Notes: generated from the sequence alone by a model not told the origin. A DNA stretch of 8,338 nt from Candidatus Albibeggiatoa sp. nov. BB20 (GCA_016744725.1 JADGDW010000083.1:1-8338), one strand, 5' to 3'; numbered from the stretch's first letter, positions 1 through 6,273 are shown. Translations and numbers: made by a program.

Positions 1-185
1 ATTTGTAAGATTCATAAACTACTGACTACAGTGGCTGCTAGATGGTAATTTTTTGCTAATGGTTATGGGGACAATGCAATGAAAATATATTTCTCACAAA
101 AAGCCTTAGATAAAATGACTAAATTATTTTTTATCCAAATCAACATCATTGTTTTAAACAAATAATTCCTAATATTTATAAAAAG

Positions 186-214
186 TTGACTCATATTAGT
201 AAATTGATAATAAA
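186..214 (+). promoter_or_regulatory. Possible sigma-70 promoter for the dGTPase gene
   Basis: TTGACT at 186-191 matches the -35 consensus at 5 of 6 positions. Seventeen bases later AATAAA (209-214) is a 4-of-6 match to the -10 box. A GATAAT at 206-211 is a better -10 but sits too close (14 bp). Use of this promoter would give a leader of about 120 nt that contains the hairpin at 261-286. AT-rich DNA throws up such matches by chance, so this is tentative. Confidence 0.25.
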
Positions 215-260
215 ACAAACCTTGTATTTATGTTAGAAATTATAGAAACTGTTCGCTTAT

Positions 261-286
261 TGGAGCTTTAGTGATTTAAAGCTTCA
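261..286 (+). other. 10-bp hairpin in the dGTPase leader
   Basis: TGGAGCTTTA (261-270) pairs with TAAAGCTTCA (277-286) around a 6-nt loop GTGATT. Nine pairs are Watson-Crick and one is G-T. Neither strand has a T tract after the stem, so it is not a standard intrinsic terminator. It could be a 5'UTR structure that stabilises the mRNA, an attenuator, or a protein-binding dyad. It lies about 55 nt before the start codon and does not mask the ribosome binding site. Confidence 0.5.
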
Positions 287-332
287 GACCCTCATTATTA
301 AATCCAAATCACATGACAAAAACTAAAGTCTC

Positions 333-336
333 GGAG
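333..336 (+). promoter_or_regulatory. Shine-Dalgarno that decides the dGTPase start
   Basis: GGAG at 333-336 lies 5 nt before ATG at 342. The in-frame alternative GTG at 336 overlaps this GGAG and has no comparable site of its own, so ATG 342 is the better start. Confidence 0.6.
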
Positions 337-341
337 TGTAT

Positions 342-1508
342 ATGATAAGACCCCTAGCTCCATACGCTGCACACCAAGAAACATCTTATGGACGGTTACG
401 AGACGAACCACCACCTTCTGGCTATCGCAGCGAATACCAACGTGACCGTGACCGTATCGTACATGCAACGGCTTTTCGGCGTTTAGAATATAAAACCCAA
501 GTTTTTGTGAATCACGAAGGGGATTTATTCCGTACACGCTTGACTCACTCATTAGAAGTTGCACAAATCAGCCGCACAGTTGCCAGAGCCTTACAATTGA
601 ATGAGGATTTAACTGAAGCTATTGCTTTAGCTCATGATTTGGGACATACGCCCTTTGGCCATGCGGGTCAAGATGCGTTGAATGAATGTATGCAAAATTA
701 TGGCGGTTTTGAGCACAATTTACAGTCATTGCGGATTGTAGATGAATTAGAAGAAAAATATCCAGAGTTTCGTGGCCTAAACCTTACATTTGAAACCCGC
801 GAAGGTATTATTAAACACTGTACTCCTAAACAAGCCAAAACCTTGGGACAAGTTGCCGCACGCTTTTTAAGTGACCCTAAACATCAAGCCAGTTTAGAAG
901 CACAAATCACCCATTTATGCGATGAAGTGGCTTATAACAATCATGATATTGATGATGGATTACGCGCTCGTTTAATCACTATTCGTCAGTTACGTGAGTT
1001 TGAATTATTTGAACAGCATTACACCAGCGTCATGCGTAGTTATAATAATTTACTGCAACGTCAAGTGGTTAATGAAACTATTCGTCGGATGATAAATGAG
1101 CAAGTCTTAAATGTGATTGAAACCAGTCATGCCCAAATTGATGCGTTACAACCTAAAAATATTGATGCGGTACGGATGGCTGAAGAGCCTATGGTGACGT
1201 TTAGTGCCCACATGTACAATATGCACATGGATTTAAAACAATTTTTATTTTCACACTTATATCATCATTTCCGTGTTGACCGTATGAACTTTAAGGCCAA
1301 ACGAGTCGTTAAAGAATTATTTGAAGCCTTTATGAGCGAACCGCGTTTATTACCGTTAGAAGCTCAAGTTGAGGTGAATCGATTGCAAGCGCAATTTGGC
1401 ATTGAAGTGGGTAAAGCCCGAGCTGTGGCAGATTATATTGCGGCGATGACTGACCGATTTGCTATCGCTGAACATGAACGTTTATTTGACCCCAGCACTT
1501 TGCCTTAG
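342..1508 (+). CDS. dgt: dGTPase-like deoxynucleoside triphosphohydrolase (HD domain, family 2)
   Basis: This is a probable cytoplasmic dNTP triphosphohydrolase. The family splits a dNTP, classically dGTP, into deoxynucleoside and triphosphate and so helps set dNTP pools. Numbering from ATG 342 (388 aa), the N-terminus has the family run RDRDRIVHATAFRRLEYKTQV. The HD metal site is visible as H69 in RTRLTHSLEV, H98-D99 in AHDLGHTPFGH (with H102 and H107 nearby), and D194 in CDEVAYNNHDIDDG. The C-terminal half has the family's conserved helical character, and no domain is missing. The length fits the dGTPase-like family 2 (about 370-400 aa) and not the longer E. coli Dgt of about 505 aa. True substrate preference cannot be read from sequence; many family-2 members act on several dNTPs. 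The gene stands alone, convergent with the histidine kinase gene. A GTG at 336 would add two residues but lacks an SD. Confidence 0.93.
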   Translation: MIRPLAPYAAHQETSYGRLRDEPPPSGYRSEYQRDRDRIVHATAFRRLEYKTQVFVNHEGDLFRTRLTHSLEVAQISRTVARALQLNEDLTEAIALAHDLGHTPFGHAGQDALNECMQNYGGFEHNLQSLRIVDELEEKYPEFRGLNLTFETREGIIKHCTPKQAKTLGQVAARFLSDPKHQASLEAQITHLCDEVAYNNHDIDDGLRARLITIRQLREFELFEQHYTSVMRSYNNLLQRQVVNETIRRMINEQVLNVIETSHAQIDALQPKNIDAVRMAEEPMVTFSAHMYNMHMDLKQFLFSHLYHHFRVDRMNFKAKRVVKELFEAFMSEPRLLPLEAQVEVNRLQAQFGIEVGKARAVADYIAAMTDRFAIAEHERLFDPSTLP

Positions 1509-1554
1509 CATCTGATGTCATTGCCACTTTGTGAAATAACATTCAAGCGATCAA

Positions 1555-1584
1555 GACTGTCAGCTCTTAATAAAACTGGCAGTC
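1555..1584 (+). other. Hairpin in the gap between convergent genes
   Basis: GACTGTCAG (1555-1563) pairs with CTGGCAGTC (1576-1584) around a 12-nt loop. All nine positions pair on the + strand, one of them as U-G; on the - strand that pair becomes A-C. It lies 47 nt after the dGTPase stop and before the convergent kinase stop, where a terminator is expected. No U tract follows on either strand, so it is not a canonical intrinsic terminator. It may protect the 3' end of the dGTPase mRNA or act with Rho. Confidence 0.35.
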
Positions 1585-1607
1585 CTAAAGTAATTCAAAT
1601 ACATAGC

Positions 1608-3323
1608 TTAAGCATTTTTATCAACGGGGAATTGCACACAGAAATGACTACCTTCACCCAATTCACTTGTTACACTAATATCCCCTCCTAACATCTCAGC
1701 AAATTCTTTAGTCAAAGTTAAACCTAAACCAATACCACCATATTCACGGGTTGAAGAACTATCTGCTTGGTGGAATGCTTTAAAAAGATTGGCCTGCTGG
1801 GCATCATTCATACCAATACCATTATCTTGAATTTGAATGTATAAATGATTTTGATTTTTATATATTTGCGTGTGTAATTTGATCTCAATATGACCTGAAT
1901 GAGTGAATTTCGCAGCATTATTCAGTAAATTCAGCATAATTTGCCGTAATTTCACAACATCAGTATAAATGGCTTTAAGGTAAGTATTATATTTTACATC
2001 TAATGTATTATTATTTTGCTGGACTAAAGGCTGTACCGTCATCATCACATCGGTAATCAACTGTTTCAAATTGATTTGTTCAATATTCAGAGACATTTTA
2101 CCACTTTCAATTTTTGCAATATCCAGTACATCATCAATCAAGCCTAATAATTGCTGACCTGCGGTGAGTACATTATGAGAATATTCTGTAAATTCCTCAT
2201 ACCCACCATCCGAGGTATCCTCATATAAAATTTCACTATAACCAATAATGGCATTTAATGGCGTACGCAATTCATGACTAATATTGGCTAAGAATTGGTT
2301 TTTGGCACGATTGGCTTGCTCAGCTGCTTCTTTGGCATGTTTTAATGTGGTCTCAGCTTGTTTTTGCTTGGTAATATCACGGAAAACCACCACACCCCCT
2401 AAAATTTCGCCATATCGTCTAGGGTCTACTTGTTCAATCAATGGAGTTGAAATGTATTCAATCGGTAATAATCTGCCACTTGGTGTAAGAATATATTCAT
2501 CATTTGCTCGATGCGCTATGCCTTGGCGTACCGCGTTACAAACAGGACAAGAGGCTTTATTATAAAAACTACGATTTGACTTAGCGTGACTGGTTGCAGT
2601 CAAATAATGCTTACCAATCAAAAATTTGGCTGGTGTCTCTAAAATTTGAGCGGCTGCAGGATTAATAAAAGTGATAAAGCCTTCTGAACTTAAGCCACAA
2701 ATGCCATCACCAACCGACTCTAAAATAAGCTGATGTTGACGACTCATTTTTTCTAAATCGTCATGGGCTGATTTCAACTCTGTAATCTGTTTTTGAATTT
2801 CTTGCTCCATCGGAATGAATACAATTTTGGTAAGCGTAAAAGATAGAATCAGGCCTAAGAAAATCACAATAATAGAAAAAATAATTAACAACTGTCGATT
2901 AAGACCACTGATAATAAATTCAATGGGCATCAAGTTATGCGTCACAATCAGGGAAATTTCATTGTTGGGAGGGAAGGGAATTTTTTTATTGACGATAAAG
3001 CTATTCTTAGCAACCGTATCAGATCGATGACTAAAGAATTTAAAGCCATTTTTACTGGTTGCACTCATTTCTATGATGTGCGGACGCTTTTTTACCCAAT
3101 TTTGCAAGAATTTATTAACATTAGCAAAATCTTTAGTCAGAAAGGATTCTTGTACAAAACCAGCAATTAAATCTAATTCTAAGGCCGCATGATGGGCTTC
3201 ATTGTCCAACAGTAAATTACGCTGGTGCGAAACAATAAAGCTGCCCGCAACAATAAAAAAAGCCAGTAAAATCAAACCTGAGAACAGAAGTAAGCGAACA
3301 TAACGCTTGGGAATACGTTTCAT
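1608..3323 (-). CDS. Membrane sensor histidine kinase with PAS domain
   Basis: This is a predicted inner-membrane sensor kinase of 571 aa. In order: TM1 (about 10-32); a periplasmic domain of about 110 residues (33-143); TM2 (about 144-171); a short coiled linker (175-200); a PAS domain (about 196-316) ending in the typical VVVFRDITKQK; a coiled coil (317-340); HisKA with H-box NISHELRTPLNAIIGYSE (phospho-acceptor H350); and HATPase_c with N-box LNLLNNAAKFT (N468/N469), G1 DNGIGM (from D500), F-box (LFKAFHQAD, 513-521) and G2 GIGLGL (530-535). All kinase motifs are intact. There is no receiver or Hpt domain and no obvious HAMP. The PAS domain contains a C259-P-V-C262 pair. A good SD (GGTGAG) precedes the ATG. 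The gene lies 19 nt after a PhnD-like binding protein gene, so the periplasmic domain may read that protein's ligand state. The partner response regulator is not in the window. Confidence 0.93.
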   Translation of the reverse strand: MKRIPKRYVRLLLFSGLILLAFFIVAGSFIVSHQRNLLLDNEAHHAALELDLIAGFVQESFLTKDFANVNKFLQNWVKKRPHIIEMSATSKNGFKFFSHRSDTVAKNSFIVNKKIPFPPNNEISLIVTHNLMPIEFIISGLNRQLLIIFSIIVIFLGLILSFTLTKIVFIPMEQEIQKQITELKSAHDDLEKMSRQHQLILESVGDGICGLSSEGFITFINPAAAQILETPAKFLIGKHYLTATSHAKSNRSFYNKASCPVCNAVRQGIAHRANDEYILTPSGRLLPIEYISTPLIEQVDPRRYGEILGGVVVFRDITKQKQAETTLKHAKEAAEQANRAKNQFLANISHELRTPLNAIIGYSEILYEDTSDGGYEEFTEYSHNVLTAGQQLLGLIDDVLDIAKIESGKMSLNIEQINLKQLITDVMMTVQPLVQQNNNTLDVKYNTYLKAIYTDVVKLRQIMLNLLNNAAKFTHSGHIEIKLHTQIYKNQNHLYIQIQDNGIGMNDAQQANLFKAFHQADSSSTREYGGIGLGLTLTKEFAEMLGGDISVTSELGEGSHFCVQFPVDKNA

Positions 3324-3342
3324 TTTGTTCTCACCCTTTATT

Positions 3343-4176
3343 TCAGTCGGTTACAGTTTCAATAATATTACGCAGGGTGTCATAATCACTATCTTGCACA
3401 GGCACAAATCCTGTCATATCTTTATTGATAGCAGTTAATACTTTTGCTGCATCCGCATGTTTATCTAAATTCAGTAAGGCCATTTGGATTTTATTAAATA
3501 ATGCGTCGGATAAATTATCACTCGCCAACAAAATATGGGTTGAAATTGCAGGAGAGGCTGTCAGTTCACGAAGTTGATATTGTTCTTTATATTCGTTAAA
3601 CACTTCTTGTGCCATTGCGCCCACATCACAACTGCCCAATAACACACTTAAAACCACATCTTCATGGGTGGCTAAATTGTCGTAATTAAATAAATCAGCT
3701 AATCCCACGCCCATCTGTTGTAGCATATAACGTGGCACTAAAGTGCTTAAAGTCGAATTTTTATTACCAAACGCAAAACTTTTGTCTGCTAACTCGTAGA
3801 GTGATTGAATTGAACTTTGTGCTGACACGAAAATAATAGAGCGGAAATAAGGTTTATTTTGCATTTCATAGCAGGCAAATAGGCGTTTTTTACCGTATTG
3901 TTTAACCATTTTGAGATACGGCAGGCCACCGACAAAAGCAATATCTAGCTTATTTATACCTGCTAGGTCAACATGTTGTTTGTAATCCTTAGTAGCCGAT
4001 AATTTAACAGGAATGGCCAATATTTGACTCAGATAATCTACCAATGGCGTATATTTTTTTATCAATTCGGTTGCTGTAATATAAGGCAATATTCCAAACT
4101 TGAGTTCTTCAGCCGCAGCACTCGTTCTAGCGATAAGCACTAACAATAAAACAGCAAAAAGATCAGCTCTTTGCAT
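3343..4176 (-). CDS. Periplasmic PhnD-type (PF12974) substrate-binding protein
   Basis: A 277-aa protein with a signal peptide (about 1-22, likely cut after TSAAA before EELKFG). There is no lipobox cysteine, so it should be soluble in the periplasm. Family marks of the phosphate/phosphite/phosphonate-binding group are LKFGILPY (25-32), DIAFVGGLPYL (78-88), YFRSIIFV (110-117), the ligand-loop region FAFGNKNSTLSTLVPRYML (134-152, with S141/T142), and LLGSCDVGAMAQEVF (179-193). The length is typical. The classical family feeds ABC importers, but no permease or ATPase gene adjoins. Instead a histidine kinase gene follows after 19 nt, which suggests a sensory co-receptor. PF12974-type domains also occur fused to kinases such as the tetrathionate sensor TtrS, so the ligand need not be a phosphonate and is unknown. 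A very strong SD (GGGGAGGGG, 4179-4187) precedes ATG 4176. Confidence 0.88.
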   Translation of the reverse strand: MQRADLFAVLLLVLIARTSAAAEELKFGILPYITATELIKKYTPLVDYLSQILAIPVKLSATKDYKQHVDLAGINKLDIAFVGGLPYLKMVKQYGKKRLFACYEMQNKPYFRSIIFVSAQSSIQSLYELADKSFAFGNKNSTLSTLVPRYMLQQMGVGLADLFNYDNLATHEDVVLSVLLGSCDVGAMAQEVFNEYKEQYQLRELTASPAISTHILLASDNLSDALFNKIQMALLNLDKHADAAKVLTAINKDMTGFVPVQDSDYDTLRNIIETVTD

Positions 4177-4178
4177 AT

Positions 4179-4187
4179 CCCCTCCCC
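4179..4187 (-). promoter_or_regulatory. Unusually strong Shine-Dalgarno of the binding-protein gene
   Basis: On the minus strand GGGGAGGGG precedes the ATG, with the GGAGG core 4 nt from it. It is the most purine- and G-rich spot in an AT-rich leader. It supports this start and suggests that the periplasmic protein is made in excess over the kinase encoded downstream, as expected for a soluble receptor. Confidence 0.7.
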
Positions 4188-4206
4188 ATTTTTAAATACT
4201 GAATTA

Positions 4207-4236
4207 AGTATAAAACATTTTATTCAAACAGCTAAA
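4207..4236 (-). promoter_or_regulatory. Possible promoter of the binding-protein/kinase operon
   Basis: On the minus strand TATACT (4207-4212) matches the -10 box at 5 of 6 positions. Eighteen bases upstream TTTAGC (4231-4236) is a weak -35 (3 of 6). Transcription would start near 4200 and leave a leader of about 24 nt before ATG 4176, which fits a short SD-containing leader. The weak -35 would fit activator dependence. Confidence 0.35.
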
Positions 4237-4259
4237 CTCGAAAAAATATTAAAATCAAT

Positions 4260-4272
4260 GCAAGAATCTTGC
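4260..4272. promoter_or_regulatory. 13-bp dyad upstream of the binding-protein/kinase promoter
   Basis: GCAAGA-A-TCTTGC is a perfect inverted repeat with 6-bp arms and a single central base. It lies 47 bp upstream of the proposed -10 box, near -60 to -72 of the inferred start. The position and symmetry suit an activator or response-regulator site, although an isolated 6-bp-arm dyad can occur by chance. Confidence 0.3.
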
Positions 4273-4379
4273 GCTCAATCTACATTGTTCTAGCTAGGTG
4301 ATACAGTTATATTTAAAATAATTTCAAAGCTTTAGCATCTATGCTGGGTAGAACAACGTAAAATCCACCGAATAAGGTA

Positions 4380-4427
4380 TTTAAGAAACAGGTAAAACCG
4401 ATTCCATTACTTCATAGATTTCTTAAA
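4380..4427. repeat. Inverted repeat able to form a long hairpin
   Basis: The arms TTTAAGAAA (4380-4388) and TTTCTTAAA (4419-4427) are perfectly complementary over 9 bp. Inside them GGTAA (4391-4395) can pair with TTACT (4407-4411, one G-T), giving a two-part stem across 48 nt. There is no adjacent T run. It could be the core of a small structured RNA or chance pairing of AT-rich sequence. Confidence 0.35.
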
Positions 4428-4562
4428 ACTATCTGAACCCTTGTTAGAGTTTTATTAAACTTATTTTCAAGCAAATGGGCTTACTCCCAGAGCGAAAATT
4501 TTAGAGTTCAATCACTAAGCCTGTTGTTTATTAATACCTGTTATTTAAAGAAAAGACCGTAT

Positions 4563-4574
4563 ATAACATGTTAT
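4563..4574. repeat. 12-bp perfect palindrome
   Basis: ATAACATGTTAT reads the same on both strands. It has the size and symmetry of a site for a dimeric regulator. It lies about 70 bp past the lipoprotein stop and nearly 390 bp upstream of the binding-protein start, so no promoter is clearly attached to it. Confidence 0.3.
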
Positions 4575-4596
4575 CAGAGGGCATTTTTATCCGTTT

Positions 4597-4629
4597 TAGC
4601 TACAAACAAAAGGTGCTTGAATGTAGCTA
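4597..4629. repeat. 8-bp inverted repeat just past the lipoprotein gene
   Basis: TAGCTACA (4597-4604) and TGTAGCTA (4622-4629) are perfect inverted arms around 17 nt. They start 14 nt beyond the lipoprotein stop. On the lipoprotein transcript the stem is followed by AAAACGG and not by a U tract, so it does not make an intrinsic terminator. It could be a 3'-end stabilising stem. Confidence 0.35.
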
Positions 4630-4642
4630 GAACTGGGTTTAT

Positions 4643-5470
4643 TTACTGACAGCCAAAAGCCATTGCAGCATCGACTTGACGCATTTTTACTTCGCCTGTT
4701 TCATCTAAGTACACCATACGGCCATCATAAGTAATATGACTACTGCTGGTAACAGGTGCAACACAATTAGGGGCGGCTGTGAGTTCAGGAGTTTGCCCAA
4801 CACGGACAGTCCATGCTTTAGTATTCTGATTATTGGTTAAAATAATATAATTATCGATATGCCATGTTGCATTGACGGGTTCATCAATCGGAATCACAAC
4901 AGGATCAGTAATGATGTTGAGATTATTAGAATATAAAAACTCAACACTGACTTCGCCACAATCCAAACTAAAAATATGTGCTAGTAAAGCCCCATCTGGT
5001 GAAGGAATCACCGTATGATAGACTTGTGGTAATGGCTTGGTATCTGTATCTGTGCGTTGAATATCAGCACAAGGTTGGTGCTCATTATCAGGCGTTTCAA
5101 TAATCAGGATTTCATGGCCTTTGTCATCAATGCGGTCAAAACGTCTTGCTCCAGTTGGCACCAACGATTCCATAACAAAATAACCTGCTTGCTTCATATA
5201 GTATAAGTTGCCATTTTGATGTTCACGCACTTCGGTAATCGCACGACGTTCACTCCCATCAATATTTTGCACATAAAGCTGATGTTTAAAATTCGTCTTC
5301 TCAACCCCTTTCTCATCATATTGCAACTCAATCACCGCCACTTCTGCTGCATCATCTGCCCATACAACTTGATTATTTTTTTGCATGGGTATCCAAGTTT
5401 CTTCCACTTTATTGGTTGCACAGCCGCCAACTAAGCTTATCAAAAATAAAATGCTAATGAGTTTTCTCAT
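4643..5470 (-). CDS. Unrecognised lipoprotein with TolB/PD40-like beta-propeller hints
   Basis: I do not recognise this 275-aa protein. It starts with a short lipoprotein signal peptide and a clear lipobox, LVGGC, with lipidated C17 followed by A18. There is no D at +2, so outer-membrane sorting is likely in a gammaproteobacterium. The mature part looks beta-rich. YVQNIDGSERRAITE (66-80) resembles the DG-S-x-R-R-L-T element of TolB-type blades, and IPSPDGALLAHI (155-166) resembles a PD40 SPDG strand. At this length it would be a partial or small propeller. Four further cysteines (C134, C171, C236, C274) could form two disulfides in the periplasm. A good SD (GAGG, 5 nt before ATG 5470) supports the start. 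It is co-oriented with plsY upstream, but a 200-bp gap with its own promoter-like sequence suggests separate expression. Function is unknown. Confidence 0.8.
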   Translation of the reverse strand: MRKLISILFLISLVGGCATNKVEETWIPMQKNNQVVWADDAAEVAVIELQYDEKGVEKTNFKHQLYVQNIDGSERRAITEVREHQNGNLYYMKQAGYFVMESLVPTGARRFDRIDDKGHEILIIETPDNEHQPCADIQRTDTDTKPLPQVYHTVIPSPDGALLAHIFSLDCGEVSVEFLYSNNLNIITDPVVIPIDEPVNATWHIDNYIILTNNQNTKAWTVRVGQTPELTAAPNCVAPVTSSSHITYDGRMVYLDETGEVKMRQVDAAMAFGCQ

Positions 5471-5484
5471 GTAAACCTCAAGTG

Positions 5485-5520
5485 AATTTTCGATTTTAGA
5501 TTCGCAATTTTCGATTTAAA
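5485..5520 (-). promoter_or_regulatory. Lipoprotein promoter overlapped by a 12-bp direct repeat
   Basis: On the minus strand TTTAAA (5515-5520) and TAAAAT (5493-5498), 16 bp apart, form a plausible -35/-10 pair. The perfect 12-mer AATTTTCGATTT (as read on the + strand) occurs at 5485-5496 and 5506-5517. The two copies are offset by exactly 21 bp, or two helical turns. One copy overlaps the -10 box and the other runs into the -35 box. The layout suits cooperative binding of a regulator to one face of the DNA. Confidence 0.4.
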
Positions 5521-5670
5521 CGACACGCTTTCTATACGCAGAACGAATAAATAGTCTTGCGGAATCAAAATAAAAAACGCTGCCATCTAGGAATGTAAAA
5601 CTTATTTTGCTCGTGCAGAACCCATTTCACACTCATGAATATATTAGATATCAACCCATTACCTACAACA

Positions 5671-6273
5671 TCATGAACGAGATGGAGAAAATTTAATTTT
5701 CCCTTCAGTCCCGTTTACCAACTTTTGAATATTTGATTGATGTCGCCAAAAGATGAGTGCGGTAATGATGACATTAGCTACAATGTAATGTTCTATCCCA
5801 GAAAACCAATACATATAAATAGGGGTCATTGCAGCAGTAATCAAAGCCGCCAAAGAGGAGTAACGGAAGCTAAAGGCCATAGCCAACCATGTTAATAATG
5901 CGCCTACACCAACCATCCAATGCAATGCCAATAATACGCCCAATGCGGTTGCCACTCCTTTCCCACCTTTAAAATTAAAGAATACGGGATATAAATGACC
6001 TAGAAAAACGGCTAAGGCACTCAACGCGACAAAGAGGCTGTGATCTGTTAAGAATTTCGCCAATAAAACCGCGACAACCCCTTTTAACATATCCAGTATT
6101 AAGGTGATGATGGCTGCTTTTTTACCACCATGTCGTAATACATTGGTTGCACCGGGGTTACCCGAACCTAAAGTTCTTGGATCGGCATAGCCCATAAGCT
6201 TGCACACCACGACTGCGGATGAAAATGAACCTAATAAATAGGCAATAACAACGAGACTAATATCAATTAACAT
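5671..6273 (-). CDS. plsY: PlsY, acyl-phosphate:glycerol-3-phosphate acyltransferase
   Basis: An inner-membrane enzyme that moves the acyl chain from acyl-phosphate to glycerol-3-phosphate. It makes 1-acyl-G3P (lysophosphatidate), the first step of phospholipid synthesis in the PlsX/PlsY route. At 200 aa it is full length and strongly hydrophobic, with several membrane segments. The three cytoplasmic family motifs are intact: GSGNPGATN (36-44), GHLYPVFFNFKGGKG (92-106) and RHQSNIQKLVNGTEGKI (177-193). The start ATG 6273 has AGGA six nt upstream. The gene begins 8 nt after the end of the PBP1A gene and its SD overlaps that gene's stop codon, so it is almost certainly co-transcribed and probably translationally coupled. 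I see no clear terminator after it. Confidence 0.96.
   Translation of the reverse strand: MLIDISLVVIAYLLGSFSSAVVVCKLMGYADPRTLGSGNPGATNVLRHGGKKAAIITLILDMLKGVVAVLLAKFLTDHSLFVALSALAVFLGHLYPVFFNFKGGKGVATALGVLLALHWMVGVGALLTWLAMAFSFRYSSLAALITAAMTPIYMYWFSGIEHYIVANVIITALIFWRHQSNIQKLVNGTEGKIKFSPSRS

Larger units (their letters stand above)
1..335. other. Non-coding AT-rich leader upstream of the dGTPase gene
   Basis: I see no convincing gene in this stretch. All frames are broken by frequent stops. The longest plausible small frame (79-165, 28 codons) is AT-rich and resembles nothing I know. The region holds a possible promoter (TTGACT at 186-191) and a strong hairpin (261-286), both described separately. 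In many gammaproteobacteria a dgt-like gene follows aroB, but no aroB end is visible here, so the gene appears to have its own leader. Confidence 0.6.
4177..4642. other. 466-bp non-coding region rich in inverted repeats
   Basis: No gene is supported here. Besides the promoter signals next to the binding-protein gene, the stretch holds several perfect inverted repeats: GTTCTAGCTA (4287-4296) against TAGCTAGAAC (4624-4633); TTTAAGAAA (4380-4388) against TTTCTTAAA (4419-4427); the 12-bp palindrome ATAACATGTTAT (4563-4574); and TAGCTACA (4597-4604) against TGTAGCTA (4622-4629). It may hold a decayed mobile element, an unannotated small RNA, or only 3' and 5' regulatory DNA. I see no T-tract terminator for the lipoprotein gene whose 3' end faces this region. 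Confidence 0.5.

Noticed and set aside
79..165. 28-codon small frame with a weak GGGG-type site before its ATG
   Set aside because: The product is short, K/I/F-rich and what random AT-rich DNA would give. Spacing to the purine run is poor and there is no recognisable motif.
336..341. GTG at 336 as start of the dGTPase gene
   Set aside because: It overlaps the only good Shine-Dalgarno (GGAG 333-336), which is correctly spaced for ATG 342.
298..564. 88-aa reading frame on the minus strand
   Set aside because: Most of it is antisense to the start of the dGTPase gene, whose protein is clearly conserved. It has no recognisable motif and no support of its own.
2284..3170. Three plus-strand frames (93, 71 and 77 aa) inside the kinase region
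   Set aside because: They lie antisense to the histidine kinase gene, which has all its motifs intact; they are shadows.
4446..4466. Small AGTTT/AAACT hairpin followed by a T-rich stretch
   Set aside because: A 5-bp, almost purely A-T stem is too weak for a terminator, and no plus-strand gene lies upstream to need one.
5565..5575. T-rich run on the minus strand after plsY as an intrinsic terminator
   Set aside because: The T run is present, but the preceding bases form only a 4-bp stem with a very long loop, so no believable terminator hairpin exists.
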